DNA from: Vibrio scophthalmi LMG 19158
GTDB taxonomy: Bacteria; Pseudomonadota; Gammaproteobacteria; Enterobacterales; Vibrionaceae
Assembly (NCBI RefSeq): GCF_000222585.1
Contig: NZ_AFWE01000226.1
Coordinates: 1-64,000 of the forward strand
Length of the DNA stretch: 64,000 nucleotides
Direction of reading: 5' to 3'
How positions within the stretch are numbered: position 1 is the first letter of the stretch; every line of letters starts with the position of its first letter. This document shows positions 20,389 to 30,662 of this stretch, in pieces. The position numbers were made by a program, and so were the translations under genes. The notes under the pieces were generated by a model, which saw only the letters and a program-made list of their open reading frames with translations, ran no database searches and was not told the origin of the DNA.

Positions 20389-22167
20389 TTATTCCGCTGA
20401 TTTCTCTTTAGCCGCTGTCACAGCAATCGCTAGCTCATCTAGAGATGCAGGGTTTGCCAAGCTTGGTGCGTTAGTCAGTAGACACGCAGCCGCTGTTGTT
20501 TTAGGGAACGCGATAACATCACGGATGTTATCAGTACCACATAGCAGCATCACTAGACGGTCTAAACCGAATGCAAGACCTGCGTGTGGTGGCGTACCGA
20601 ATTTTAGAGCATCAAGTAGGAAACCAAACTTCGCTTTTTGCTCGTCCGCTTCAATACCTAGAATGCTAAATACTGCTGATTGCATTTCTGCGTTGTGGAT
20701 ACGTACTGAACCACCACCAACTTCGTAACCGTTAATAACCATGTCGTAAGCATTTGAGTTTGCTGACGCTGGGTTTGCGATTAGCTCTTCAGCCGTTAAG
20801 CCTAGAGGAGAAGTGAATGGGTGGTGCATTGCATGTAAGTTGCCTTCGTCATCTTCTTCAAACATTGGGAAGTCGATAACCCATAGCGGTTTCCATGCTG
20901 CTTTATCAGTAAGCTCAAGGTCAGTACCCAGCTTCAGACGTAGTGCGCCCATCGCTTCAGTCACAACACGTTTGCTGTCTGCGCCGAATAGGATGATGTC
21001 GCCAGTTTCTGCTTGAGTGCGCTCTAGGATTTGAGCAACCACTTCTTCGTTTAGGAATTTAGCCACTGGAGACTGCACGCCTTCGAAGCCAGCAGCGCGA
21101 TCGTTCACTTTCATCCACGCTAGGCCTTTCGCACCGTAGATACCCACGAAGTTGGTGTATTCGTCGATTTGCTTACGAGACAGTGCTGCACCGCCAGGAA
21201 CACGAATTACCGCTACACGGCCTTTTTCGTCGTTCGCTGGGCCAGAGAACACTTTGAAATCAACATCTTTCAGGATGTCAGCCACGTCTACAAGCTCAAG
21301 TGGGTTACGTAGGTCTGGTTTATCTGAACCAAAACGACGCGCAGCTTCTTCAAATGACATGATTGGGAACTCACCCAGATCAACATTGAGCAGCTCTTGC
21401 CACATTTGACGAATCATTGCTTCTGTTTTTTCACGTACTTGCTCAGCTGACATGAAAGAAGTTTCGATATCGATCTGAGTAAATTCAGGCTGACGGTCAG
21501 CACGTAGATCTTCATCGCGGAAACATTTAACGATTTGGTAGTAACGGTCAAAACCAGACATCATCAGCAGCTGTTTAAATAGCTGAGGTGATTGAGGTAA
21601 TGCGTAGAAGCTGCCTTTGTGTACACGACTTGGTACTAGGTAGTCACGCGCACCTTCTGGTGTTGCTTTGGTTAGTACTGGTGTTTCGATATCTAGGAAG
21701 CCATTTTCATCTAGGAAACGACGTACGAAGCTTGATGCTTTTGCACGTAGTTTGATGCGGTCGCTCATCTCTGGACGACGTAGGTCTAGGTAACGGTATT
21801 TTAGACGTTGCTCTTCAGAGTTCTTTTGGTTGAAGTCTAGAGGAAGCACATCACTACGGTTGATGATTTCAAGACCTGAAGCAAGGATTTCCACTTCACC
21901 TGTTGCCATACCAGCATTGATTTGGCTCTCAGGACGTGCACGTACTTCACCCGTCAGTTTGATACAGAATTCATTACGTAGTTGCTCTGCGACTTTATAA
22001 GCATCAGCCATGTCTGGATCAACTACTACCTGAACGATACCTTCGCGATCGCGCATATCGATAAAAATAAGACCGCCTAAATCACGGCGACGGTTAACCC
22101 AGCCGCAAAGTTCTACAGTTTGTCCTGCAAGGGACTTGTTCAGGTGACCACAGTAATGGGTACGCAT
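20389..22167 (-). CDS. aspS: Aspartyl-tRNA synthetase
   Basis: A 592-residue class II synthetase of the bacterial AspRS type. It has an N-terminal OB-fold anticodon-binding domain ([30 protein letters not shown]), motif 2 region [18 protein letters not shown], a bacterial GAD insertion (about 280-420) and motif 3 [13 protein letters not shown]. It charges tRNA-Asp. Monocistronic; the terminator downstream is shared with scsD. Confidence 0.97.
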   Translation of the reverse strand: MRTHYCGHLNKSLAGQTVELCGWVNRRRDLGGLIFIDMRDREGIVQVVVDPDMADAYKVAEQLRNEFCIKLTGEVRARPESQINAGMATGEVEILASGLEIINRSDVLPLDFNQKNSEEQRLKYRYLDLRRPEMSDRIKLRAKASSFVRRFLDENGFLDIETPVLTKATPEGARDYLVPSRVHKGSFYALPQSPQLFKQLLMMSGFDRYYQIVKCFRDEDLRADRQPEFTQIDIETSFMSAEQVREKTEAMIRQMWQELLNVDLGEFPIMSFEEAARRFGSDKPDLRNPLELVDVADILKDVDFKVFSGPANDEKGRVAVIRVPGGAALSRKQIDEYTNFVGIYGAKGLAWMKVNDRAAGFEGVQSPVAKFLNEEVVAQILERTQAETGDIILFGADSKRVVTEAMGALRLKLGTDLELTDKAAWKPLWVIDFPMFEEDDEGNLHAMHHPFTSPLGLTAEELIANPASANSNAYDMVINGYEVGGGSVRIHNAEMQSAVFSILGIEADEQKAKFGFLLDALKFGTPPHAGLAFGLDRLVMLLCGTDNIRDVIAFPKTTAAACLLTNAPSLANPASLDELAIAVTAAKEKSAE

Positions 22168-22440
22168 AATGAAATTCCCAATCTCTCTAATTTTGTTAAT
22201 ACCGTCTGTCGAGCGTAAAAATATCGACAGAGCAAAGTTCCATTTATACGCTGAAAGCGACGGAAAATCGACTATTCAACATACAATTTATTGCGATTTA
22301 CTGTCTATTGGTGCTTTTTAAACCAGCTAAGGGGTAAAACGGCATCAATGACGAAAATTGGCGCTGATTATAGCCCGAGATTAGTGATTTCGGCAAAAGT
22401 CTCGTAAAGTATCTGCAGTGGAAAATTTGTAAGCGAGATT

Positions 22441-23307
22441 ATGACGTCATTACCGATTCGACTTGGGCTCACTATGTGGTCACACAATCAGTGGCAACAG
22501 AGCTTTTATGGCTCCGGCACCAAGCCCGCTGAGCGGCTAGAAAAGTACACTCAGGTATTTCATACCGTTGAGGGGAACACCACTTTCTACGCGACCCCCA
22601 ATAACCACACGGTACGTAACTGGCACGCCGCCAGCCATGACAATTTTAAATTTACCTTCAAGCTACCTCAAGCCATTACGCACCAGCAGATGCTCAAAGG
22701 GTGCCAAGCGCAGCTAAAAGACTTTATGCACGTTATGGCGCCTCTACACGAGCGTATAGGCCAATGGACAATTCAACTGCCCGCGGCATTTTCCCCGGCC
22801 GACTTGCCTACTCTGCAAAAATTTTGTGCCCTGTTCCCGCCCAACTTCCCGCTTGGTGTTGAAGTGCGCCACCTTGGCTTTTTTGCCAAAAATGATGATG
22901 AGAAACGCTTTAATCAATGGCTGATGGAAAGCGGAATTGACCGTATTATTATGGATAGCCGCCCACTCTTTTCCGCCGAGCCGAATAACGCGGAGATCAT
23001 CGACGCGCAAAAGAAAAAGCCCCGTGTCCCGGTGCATGCCATCTCAACAAGCCATCACCCAATGATCCGTTTTATTGGCCACCCAGAGGTAGAAGCCAAC
23101 CTCGAATTCTTTGCCCCTTGGCTGAGTAAACTGCCTCAGTGGATCGAGCAAGGAAAGCAACCTTATTTGATGGTGCACACCCCAGACAATGTTATAGCAC
23201 CCGAGTTGGCTATAGCTTTATATCAACAACTACAACAGCACTGCGCTTTACCCAACCTCTCCACCTTTCCAGTCAATGATGGTAACAACCAACTGGCGAT
23301 GTTTTAA
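22441..23307 (+). CDS. DUF72 family protein (YecE-like)
   Basis: A 288-residue protein of the DUF72 TIM-barrel-like family. Matching features are GLTMWSHNQWQQSFYGSG at the N-terminus, YTQVFHTVEGNTTFYATP, FKFTFKLPQAITH, and PYLMVHTPDN with the adjacent acidic residue near the C-terminus. Biochemical function is unknown. It precedes cmoA by 116 bp on the same strand, an association also seen in E. coli (yecE near cmoA). Confidence 0.88.
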   Translation: MTSLPIRLGLTMWSHNQWQQSFYGSGTKPAERLEKYTQVFHTVEGNTTFYATPNNHTVRNWHAASHDNFKFTFKLPQAITHQQMLKGCQAQLKDFMHVMAPLHERIGQWTIQLPAAFSPADLPTLQKFCALFPPNFPLGVEVRHLGFFAKNDDEKRFNQWLMESGIDRIIMDSRPLFSAEPNNAEIIDAQKKKPRVPVHAISTSHHPMIRFIGHPEVEANLEFFAPWLSKLPQWIEQGKQPYLMVHTPDNVIAPELAIALYQQLQQHCALPNLSTFPVNDGNNQLAMF

Positions 23308-23420
23308 TTAGAGCGGTTTGCAGGCAGTTTTTGCTCTCCATAACGCAATACATGACAGAGGCGTGAAATTTTCATAAAATACGCGCCCTTTTCCATGCTA
23401 GTCGTAATAGCGCGAGATAA

Positions 23421-24160
<740 letters not shown>

Positions 24161-24161
<1 letters not shown>

Positions 24162-24236
24162 CGAGAAGCGAGAAGCGAGAAGCGAGAAGCGAGAAGCGAG
24201 AAGCGAGAAGCGAGAAGCGAGAAGCGAGAAGCGAGA
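24161..24236. repeat. Heptanucleotide tandem array GCGAGAA, ten full copies
   Basis: Ten identical uninterrupted copies of GCGAGAA (24161-24230) and a six-base partial copy (24231-24236). The array starts at the last base of the cmoA stop and fills half of the cmoA-cmoB gap. The unit contains no stop in any of the six frames, which creates spurious periodic frames on both strands. A related TCGAGAA array lies at 52611. Confidence 0.97.
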
Positions 24237-24295
24237 CATTTTTGGTGCTCTGCACTTTGTGTCAAATTTATATTTTATTTACTCAGTGAAAAACT

Positions 24296-25267
24296 ATGTT
24301 TAATTTTGCCAATTTTTACCAACTCATTGCCCAAGATACGCGCCTGCAACCTTGGTTGAATGTTTTGCCACAACAACTGACCGATTGGCAGAATGCCGAA
24401 CATGGCGACTTTGATCGCTGGTTGCGCGCACTGAATAAAATCCCTGCGGGGACGCCAGACAATATCGATATCACCGAGTCTGTTACGATCTCGGATAACG
24501 AGCCAATGCACACTGGCGAGCTGAAAAAACTAGAGAACTTGCTACGCACGTTCCACCCATGGCGTAAAGGCCCGTACCATGTGCATGGCATTCATATTGA
24601 TACTGAATGGCGCAGTGACTGGAAGTGGGATCGCGTATTGCCACACATCAGCCCACTGAAAAATCGTAACGTGCTTGATGTTGGTTGTGGTAACGGTTAC
24701 CACATGTGGCGCATGCTTGGTGCAGGTGCACGTTTGTGTGTTGGTATCGACCCGTCACACCTATTCCTCATTCAGTTCGAAGCGATTCGCAAAATGATGG
24801 GCGATGATCAACGCGCTCACCTGCTGCCACTAGGCATTGAACAATTACCAAAGCTGGAAGCGTTTGATACTGTATTTAGTATGGGCGTGCTTTATCACCG
24901 CCGTTCACCGCTGGATCATCTGATTCAACTTAAAGACCAATTAGTCTCAGGTGGTGAGTTAGTACTAGAAACCTTGGTGATTGAAGGTGACGAAACGTCT
25001 GTTCTTGTTCCTGTTGACCGCTATGCGCAAATGCGCAACGTCTACTTCTTCCCGTCGGCAAAAGCGCTCAAAGTATGGTTAGAGCAAGTCGGCTTTGTTG
25101 ATGTGCGCATCGTCGATGAGAATGTCACTTCGGTGGGTGAACAACGCACCACAGATTGGATGACGCATAATTCACTGCCAGATTACCTTGATCCAAATGA
25201 TTCAAGCAAAACAGTTGAAGGTCATCCTGCGCCACGTAGAGCAGTATTAGTCGCAACTAAACCATAG
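24296..25267 (+). CDS. cmoB: CmoB, tRNA U34 carboxymethyltransferase
   Basis: A 323-residue methyltransferase-fold enzyme that moves the carboxymethyl group of carboxy-SAM onto 5-hydroxyuridine-34 of tRNA. Family signatures are [20 protein letters not shown], motif [17 protein letters not shown], and [18 protein letters not shown]. It follows cmoA, from which it is separated by the repeat array. The ribosome-binding site is weak (CAGTGAAAAACT). Confidence 0.96.
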   Translation: MFNFANFYQLIAQDTRLQPWLNVLPQQLTDWQNAEHGDFDRWLRALNKIPAGTPDNIDITESVTISDNEPMHTGELKKLENLLRTFHPWRKGPYHVHGIHIDTEWRSDWKWDRVLPHISPLKNRNVLDVGCGNGYHMWRMLGAGARLCVGIDPSHLFLIQFEAIRKMMGDDQRAHLLPLGIEQLPKLEAFDTVFSMGVLYHRRSPLDHLIQLKDQLVSGGELVLETLVIEGDETSVLVPVDRYAQMRNVYFFPSAKALKVWLEQVGFVDVRIVDENVTSVGEQRTTDWMTHNSLPDYLDPNDSSKTVEGHPAPRRAVLVATKP

Positions 25268-25361
25268 AAATATTTCGTAAAAACGTCGCACGCTTATCAT
25301 TTCTTGACATAGATTTAACTCAGAGTAAATCTCATATCAGTAACCTTAGACAAAACGGTAT

Positions 25362-25382
25362 AAGGATGCATAATGCATCCTT
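25362..25382 (+). terminator. Intrinsic terminator of cmoB
   Basis: AAGGATGCA pairs with TGCATCCTT around TAA, followed by ACTTTTTT. It lies 95 bp past the cmoB stop and before the retropepsin-like operon. Confidence 0.82.
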
Positions 25383-25563
25383 ACTTTTTTATACTGGTTT
25401 AGGGTTGCTTTCTCTCCTTGTGAGAACTTTTTGATCTTCCTCTATGAGGTTTCCCAAACCTTGAGCTAAAATCAAAATGTTAGTTAACTCATATCATTAT
25501 CAGCAATCGTACTCAGCCAGTTCTGATTGTTGATAACAAACACAATGTACCGTAGGCGTTTTA

Positions 25564-26310
25564 ATGTTCATCCGTATCACTCCAGTTATCGTTGTTGCAC
25601 TCTTGTCAGGTTGCACACTGACTAAAGGCGAACAGTATCATCAGCAAACTCTTGCTACCCTTCACGACGTTGAAACTAATCTAAGCACGCAGATTGAATC
25701 TCTCCATTCACAAGTTTTACTCCAATCTGATCAAATTGCTGGCTTAGAAGAGCAACTTACCCAACTTCATCAAAGTTCGCAGGAATTGCAGCAAGAAACT
25801 CTCGCAAAAATCAGCGAAGTCTCCGTTCAACAAAACAAAAGTGTTGTTCCCGTTGTTGTGCCAACCGCGACCAATCCAAGCCATGGTGTCGTGTTAGGCG
25901 AAATTGAACGCGTGACAATTGACTCCATCAAACAGACCTTTGATGCGCGTGTCGATACTGGCGCGGCCACTTCTTCGCTTAACGCAGTCGATATCGAACA
26001 GTTTGAACGTAACGGTAAGAAATGGGTTCGCTTCCACCTTTCTGATGATAAAACCCCAATGAATGACGAAAACTGGATTGAAGCACCGGTGCTGAAATTC
26101 GTTAAAATTCGCCAGTCAACCAACGAAGAAGTTGAGCGTCGTGCGGTTGTTGAGCTATGGGTTAAAGTTGGGAAAATCCATGAAAAAGCGCAGTTTACCT
26201 TGGCAGACCGCTCACAAATGAGCCATCCTGTACTGCTCGGGCGTGAATTTATTAAAGATATCGCCGTCGTGGACGTAAGTAAGAAATACGTTCAGTCTGA
26301 AAAAGAATAA
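25564..26310 (+). CDS. Retropepsin-like aspartic protease lipoprotein (RimB/PF05618 type)
   Basis: A 248-residue lipoprotein (lipobox LLSGC, Cys17) with a coiled-coil stretch (about 30-90) and a C-terminal retropepsin-like domain. FDARVDTGAATSSL carries the single catalytic Asp (131) of this family; VLLGREFI is the C-terminal flap-side motif. Such proteins are often annotated as ATP-dependent zinc protease, a name the sequence does not support. It is first in a tight operon with a transglutaminase-7TM protein (16-bp gap) and an ATP-grasp ligase. Published comparative genomics links these families to peptide-tag synthesis and removal; the substrate is unknown. Confidence 0.85.
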   Translation: MFIRITPVIVVALLSGCTLTKGEQYHQQTLATLHDVETNLSTQIESLHSQVLLQSDQIAGLEEQLTQLHQSSQELQQETLAKISEVSVQQNKSVVPVVVPTATNPSHGVVLGEIERVTIDSIKQTFDARVDTGAATSSLNAVDIEQFERNGKKWVRFHLSDDKTPMNDENWIEAPVLKFVKIRQSTNEEVERRAVVELWVKVGKIHEKAQFTLADRSQMSHPVLLGREFIKDIAVVDVSKKYVQSEKE

Positions 26311-26326
26311 ACCACAAAGGCCTTTT

Positions 26327-27832
26327 ATGACTTCAAAAGTCCCTTTTTACATTTTCGTCAGCTTGCTGGTTATTGCCGGTATTGCACTGAGTATCTTTAG
26401 ACACCAAAGCTATGGCGTACCATGGACACCGGGCGAAACACGTCAGGTTTGGGACATTGAAGCGCGCGTGCAGTTTGATGCCGAAAATAAACCCGTTAAA
26501 GCGTCATTAGCTGTACCTGATACGCAAACGGGCTTTACGCTTGTTAGCGAGTCCTCCTCATCACCAGGCTACGGGGTTTCGTACGTCAAAACCGATTCTG
26601 GCCGTCGCGCAGAATGGTCAATTCGCCAAGCTTCTGGGGCGGAAACTATCTACTATAAAGCACAGTTTTTAGTCGACCCTCAAGCCAAGGTTGCACCGAT
26701 TGCACCTGACGCAGAAATCACCGCGCCAACTTTTGATGGCCCTACTGAAGCAGCGGCTATCGCGCTTATTGAACGCGCGAATAAACGCTCTGCCGATGAT
26801 GTAACCTTCACTCGCGAACTGATCAAACAACTGAATGACAATGACAGCCAAAACGCGGCATTAATTCTCAATAAGATGTCGAAGGTCGAAGCGGTCTACA
26901 AAATTCTCTCTTTCAGCAAGATTGAAAGCAAAATTGTCGGCGTCATTGAACTGGAAGATGGCCGTCGTCGTCAAACCATTCAACACATGAACCAAGTATG
27001 GGACGGAAGCCAATGGCAACTGTTTAACCCTGAAACCGCAAGCCAAACTATCTCTCCCAATATTTTGGTGTGGGATGAATCTAACGTTTCTTTGCTTGAT
27101 TTAGTCGGTGGTCAGAACAGCCAAGTACACTTCTCGATGATTGCTCAAGAAGTTTCGCCACAGCAGGCGACGGCAGATAAAGTAGAAGCGGACGGCTTAC
27201 TCAACTTATCGATCCACAGCTTACCGCTAGAAGAGCAAGCGATGTTTAAAACCATCATGCTGATCCCAATTGGTGCGCTAATCGTGGTCTTCCTGCGTGT
27301 GATCATTGGTTTGAAAACCTCAGGTACCTTTATGCCAGTGCTGATTGCGGTAGCCTTCGTGCAGACTCAGCTTGTCACCGGCATTGTCGGCTTCCTTTTG
27401 ATTGTCGGTACGGGTTTGGTGATCCGTAGTTACCTCTCAAGGCTTAACTTGTTGCTCGTCGCTCGGATCTCTGCGGTGATCATCACCGTAATCATGATTA
27501 TTTCTGTATTTACCGTCGTGGCCTTTAAAGTAGGTCTGACTGAAGGTCTATCGATTACTTTCTTCCCAATGATCATCTTGTCATGGACTATCGAACGTAT
27601 GTCGATTCTATGGGAAGAGGAAGGGCCGAAAGAAGTGGTACTGCAAGGTGGTGGCTCATTGATGACCGCGGTTCTTGTTTATCTAGCGATGACCAACGCT
27701 TATGTTCAGCACCTTACTTTTAACTTTATCGGCCTACAGCTAGTCGTGTTGGCTTGTATTCTATTACTCGGTACTTACACAGGTTACCGCCTGACTGAAC
27801 TGCGTCGCTTTAAGCCATTAGTTGAGGATTAA
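26327..27832 (+). CDS. Inactive transglutaminase fused to 7TM domain
   Basis: A 501-residue membrane protein: an N-terminal anchor (about 7-23), an extracytoplasmic region (about 25-300) that contains a transglutaminase-like fold without an obvious Cys-His-Asp triad, then about seven C-terminal helices (about 305-495). This is the i7TM transglutaminase architecture. SGTFMPVLIAVAFVQT and SWTIERMSILWEEEG are distinctive blocks. It sits between the retropepsin-like and ATP-grasp genes. Likely a sensor or scaffold at the membrane for a peptide made or cut by its neighbours; this is inference. Confidence 0.82.
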   Translation: MTSKVPFYIFVSLLVIAGIALSIFRHQSYGVPWTPGETRQVWDIEARVQFDAENKPVKASLAVPDTQTGFTLVSESSSSPGYGVSYVKTDSGRRAEWSIRQASGAETIYYKAQFLVDPQAKVAPIAPDAEITAPTFDGPTEAAAIALIERANKRSADDVTFTRELIKQLNDNDSQNAALILNKMSKVEAVYKILSFSKIESKIVGVIELEDGRRRQTIQHMNQVWDGSQWQLFNPETASQTISPNILVWDESNVSLLDLVGGQNSQVHFSMIAQEVSPQQATADKVEADGLLNLSIHSLPLEEQAMFKTIMLIPIGALIVVFLRVIIGLKTSGTFMPVLIAVAFVQTQLVTGIVGFLLIVGTGLVIRSYLSRLNLLLVARISAVIITVIMIISVFTVVAFKVGLTEGLSITFFPMIILSWTIERMSILWEEEGPKEVVLQGGGSLMTAVLVYLAMTNAYVQHLTFNFIGLQLVVLACILLLGTYTGYRLTELRRFKPLVED

Positions 27833-27836
27833 GCCT

Positions 27837-28814
27837 ATGTTTCTTTCTCGCTTAGCTTCTCGCTTTACCTCGCCGTTCAAGTTGCGACATAAAGGTATTA
27901 TGGGCATGAACCAACGTAACCACAGTTACATTGGTCGCTACAATGATCGCTCAAAATACCCTTTGGTGGATGATAAGTTAAAAACTAAAATTATCGCCCA
28001 AGAAGCCGGGGCGACGGTGCCGAAGCTGATTGGGGTGATCCGCCATCAAGCCGATGTGGGCAAGATTCATAATATGGTCAAGGACTGGCCTGGCTTTGTC
28101 ATTAAGCCAGCTCAAGGTAGTGGCGGTAAAGGTATTTTGGTGGTGATTTCGCATAAAGATGGTGTTTACACTAAACCGTCTGGTGCAACCATCAACCAAG
28201 AAGATGTTGAACGTCACATCAGTAACGCTCTTGCGGGATTGTTCTCGCTTGGCGGTAAAAACGATGTCGCAGTGGTCGAAAACCTTATCAAGTTTGATGA
28301 CTGCTTCGAGGGCTTCAGTTACGAAGGTGTACCTGACGTGCGTATTATCGTTTTCAAAGGCTATCCTGTTATGGCGATGATGCGCTGTTCAACTTCTGCC
28401 TCTGATGGTAAAGCAAACTTACACCAAGGTGCTGTCGGCGTTGGATTAGATATCGCCACTGGCCGCGCTATTCGTGCGGTACAGTTTGACCAACCTATCA
28501 GCCTTCATCCTGATACCGATAAAGATCTGATGACACTGCAAGTGCCGCATTGGGAGAAACTTCTCGTGCTTGCTTCAAGTGCATGGGAGATGACCGGACT
28601 TGGCTACATGGGAACCGACATGGTTCTCGATAAAGAAGAAGGCCCAATGGTATTGGAGCTCAATGCGCGTCCGGGCTTGGCGATTCAAATCGCCAACGGT
28701 GCTGGTTTATTGCCTCGTCTACGTCATATTGAAAACCTTGGCATACCTGCAGACTATCCAAAACCTGAAGAACGCGTTGCCTATGCGGTGAAACACTTCG
28801 CTACGCCCCGCTAA
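27837..28814 (+). CDS. RimK-like ATP-grasp alpha-L-glutamate-ligase-type enzyme
   Basis: A 325-residue ATP-grasp protein starting at the ATG at 27837 behind GAGG (the frame stays open upstream into the preceding gene). ATP-binding features are VIKPAQGSGGKGILVV and the metal-binding VLELNARPGLAIQIANG; GIMGMNQRNHSYIGRYNDR at the N-terminus is characteristic of the RimK-like group found with 7TM-transglutaminase proteins. It should form an amide bond between amino acid and acceptor using ATP. It ends the three-gene operon. Acceptor and amino acid are unknown. Confidence 0.85.
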   Translation: MFLSRLASRFTSPFKLRHKGIMGMNQRNHSYIGRYNDRSKYPLVDDKLKTKIIAQEAGATVPKLIGVIRHQADVGKIHNMVKDWPGFVIKPAQGSGGKGILVVISHKDGVYTKPSGATINQEDVERHISNALAGLFSLGGKNDVAVVENLIKFDDCFEGFSYEGVPDVRIIVFKGYPVMAMMRCSTSASDGKANLHQGAVGVGLDIATGRAIRAVQFDQPISLHPDTDKDLMTLQVPHWEKLLVLASSAWEMTGLGYMGTDMVLDKEEGPMVLELNARPGLAIQIANGAGLLPRLRHIENLGIPADYPKPEERVAYAVKHFATPR

Positions 28815-28826
28815 TCATATTCTCAA

Positions 28827-28861
28827 AAAGCAAATTGGGGAGCTTTGCCTCAATTTGCTTT
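28827..28861 (-). terminator. Terminator ending the secreted-protein block, possibly bidirectional
   Basis: AAAGCAAATTG (28827-28837) pairs with CAATTTGCTTT (28851-28861). On the minus strand it is followed by TTTTTGA, as expected for the end of the gene at 28908. It also lies 13 bp past the ATP-grasp gene on the plus strand. Confidence 0.75.
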
Positions 28862-28907
28862 CACTTCAAACGATAGGTGTACACATAAGGCCAATCAAAC
28901 GACACTA

Positions 28908-29093
28908 TTAATTACGTTGTGTTTCGCAATCTCCGTGTGGGGAATCGGTGGCGATAACGATTGCACAACCGATGACACCACCAATATCGTCTTCTGCTGA
29001 AGTAGTATCTGGATCGGGCATATTTCGTGGCTCGTTTCTATTGTTTGCGCAACCGAACAGACCCATTAAAATCAAAATTATTAATAGTTTCAT
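28908..29093 (-). CDS. Small putative lipoprotein
   Basis: A 61-residue protein with a clear lipoprotein signal (MKLLIILILMGLFGC, lipidated Cys15) and a short acidic mature part containing GGVIGCAIVIATDSPHGDC with two further Cys. GAGGTGAC stands 4 bp before the ATG. I do not recognise a family. It is the last gene of the minus-strand block with the secreted protease, and is followed by a terminator. Confidence 0.65.
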   Translation of the reverse strand: MKLLIILILMGLFGCANNRNEPRNMPDPDTTSAEDDIGGVIGCAIVIATDSPHGDCETQRN

Positions 29094-29151
29094 ATGTCAC
29101 CTCTATATAGACTGACAGATAGTAATAAGCGCGACTCTTCTCCGAAGAGTA

Positions 29152-29451
29152 TCATTGTTGTTTTGGCGCACAATCATCATATTGGCCAACGCACTTTTTA
29201 ATTTGTTTGATCGTAACTCCGGGTAGTTGCATATCACTACGCAGAGCACACGAACAATCTTGAAGAAGATTCGCTTTTTCCTCATCTTCTCTATTTTGTT
29301 TCGCTCTCAATGACGTCATCAACTCATCTAAGTAAACTGCCGCTTGTTCTATTACATTTGTCATATCTAACCTACACTTATCCCAATCAACATAAGCCGC
29401 CATCACAATAGAGAGAACTCGCTTTGTAGAGAGCGATACAGGAATCTGCAC
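29152..29451 (-). CDS. Hypothetical Cys-containing small protein
   Basis: A frame of up to 99 codons from GTG at 29451; ATGs at 29403 (83 codons) and 29364 are alternatives, and none has a strong ribosome-binding site. The encoded protein is charged and helical in the middle (LRAKQNREDEEKANLLQ) with cysteines in DWDKC, DCSC, IKKC and YDDC, which could form disulfides or bind metal. No family recognised. It lies in line with the protease operon, 38 bp after it and 58 bp before the small lipoprotein, which favours a real gene. Confidence 0.45.
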   Translation of the reverse strand: MQIPVSLSTKRVLSIVMAAYVDWDKCRLDMTNVIEQAAVYLDELMTSLRAKQNREDEEKANLLQDCSCALRSDMQLPGVTIKQIKKCVGQYDDCAPKQQ

Positions 29452-29489
29452 AGCTCTCTACACAAGCGCTCTAACTAGTAATGCTATGT

Positions 29490-30662
29490 TTACTTAGGTT
29501 GATGCTCTTTGACGATAAGGTGGTCTAATATGATACGCTCACCCGTTGGATTAATTGGTCTAAATTCTATTTTGATCAAATCAGTCATTTGTTTAAACGC
29601 ATTCACTGTTACTTTTAGCGATTGCTCGGTCGCATCGATATTGTGGGCGACATGACGACCATTAACGAAAAGATCGAATGCTGCAATACCCTCTGGAATT
29701 ACCGCTTCTATGCTGTAAATTTGGCCTGAATCTGCGTAAATATGAGAATACAATTCACCACTTTCTTTCCATTCCGTTCCATTGAAATCAACATTTAATG
29801 CCCACCAATGTGAAAAACCGGCATGCAGATTTTCAATGCTTTCTTGTGTTTGCGGTTCCCATCTAACCTGCTCAAAATCAATGACTTCAGCGTAAGCAAA
29901 GCTCTGGCTTTTAATGGTTTCTTTAATGAAAGGCAAACGAGCAATCACATCATCAAATGTATCTGACCACCCTAGTTCTTGCGTGCTGTACTGCAATCCA
30001 ATCTCGCCTATAATGTAATGCTCACCATCACGCTCAATGGTAATACCAGAACCTGAATCACCATGTATCGCCAACCAATTCAACTCCGTGGCTTGCATTA
30101 CATTGGGGGTATGGGAGTATTCTGCCAACCAACGATCTTCGTAAGCACTGTAGATCACTTGCTTGTTACCACCATTACGACCGTCATAGTTACCAAAACC
30201 AATTTGAGTAACAGTATAAGTTTTGTCGTAGTCAATCATATCTCTAGTCGGCAACCTGGCTGGCTTAATACCTATCACTGGCGTATCTAAACGTACTAAA
30301 GCAAAATCACCAAATCCACGATCATTAAAATATGGAAATTCGTATTCTCCTAAATTGTTTTTCTGCTCAGCTCTCGCAACCACATGTCTAATTTTCTTGT
30401 ACTCACCATTCTTATCTTTCTCAAAAGAAAAACAATTTAATGTGTTGTCGCCATCGGCTTTGGCCGTACTCACATGATTAGCAGTAATAACCCAAAATGG
30501 GTCAATCAATGTCGCTGAGCCCCCATTTAATCCACATGCGAAATCAAATTTAGTTTGTAGAGCAAATTCTTTATGTTGTGTTATCGATCGGTCAGTGCGA
30601 CCAGAACCAGCACTCGTAGTAAAAGAAACTATAACAGCCAATACAAGCAATAGACGTTTCAT
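29490..30662 (-). CDS. Secreted trypsin-like serine protease with C-terminal beta domain
   Basis: A 390-residue exported S1-family protease. Signal peptide about 1-18; catalytic triad His63 in VITANHVS, Asp119 in GFGDFALVRLD and Ser203 in IHGDSGSGI. Cys43 and Cys77 may form the first disulfide. Residues about 265-390 form an extra domain rich in beta-strand pattern (YSIEAVIPEGIAAFDLFVNG ... IKIEFRPINPTG), plausibly a carbohydrate- or surface-binding jelly roll. The His motif is TANHV rather than the usual TAAHC. Its ATG overlaps the stop of the upstream secreted protein by one base, so the two are translationally coupled. Substrate unknown. Confidence 0.85.
   Translation of the reverse strand: MKRLLLVLAVIVSFTTSAGSGRTDRSITQHKEFALQTKFDFACGLNGGSATLIDPFWVITANHVSTAKADGDNTLNCFSFEKDKNGEYKKIRHVVARAEQKNNLGEYEFPYFNDRGFGDFALVRLDTPVIGIKPARLPTRDMIDYDKTYTVTQIGFGNYDGRNGGNKQVIYSAYEDRWLAEYSHTPNVMQATELNWLAIHGDSGSGITIERDGEHYIIGEIGLQYSTQELGWSDTFDDVIARLPFIKETIKSQSFAYAEVIDFEQVRWEPQTQESIENLHAGFSHWWALNVDFNGTEWKESGELYSHIYADSGQIYSIEAVIPEGIAAFDLFVNGRHVAHNIDATEQSLKVTVNAFKQMTDLIKIEFRPINPTGERIILDHLIVKEHQPK

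Noticed and set aside
25304-25331. TTGACA followed by TAAATC before the cmoB terminator, considered as a small-RNA promoter
   Set aside because: The -10 fits at only three of six positions and the transcript would be about 45 nt; too weak to claim.
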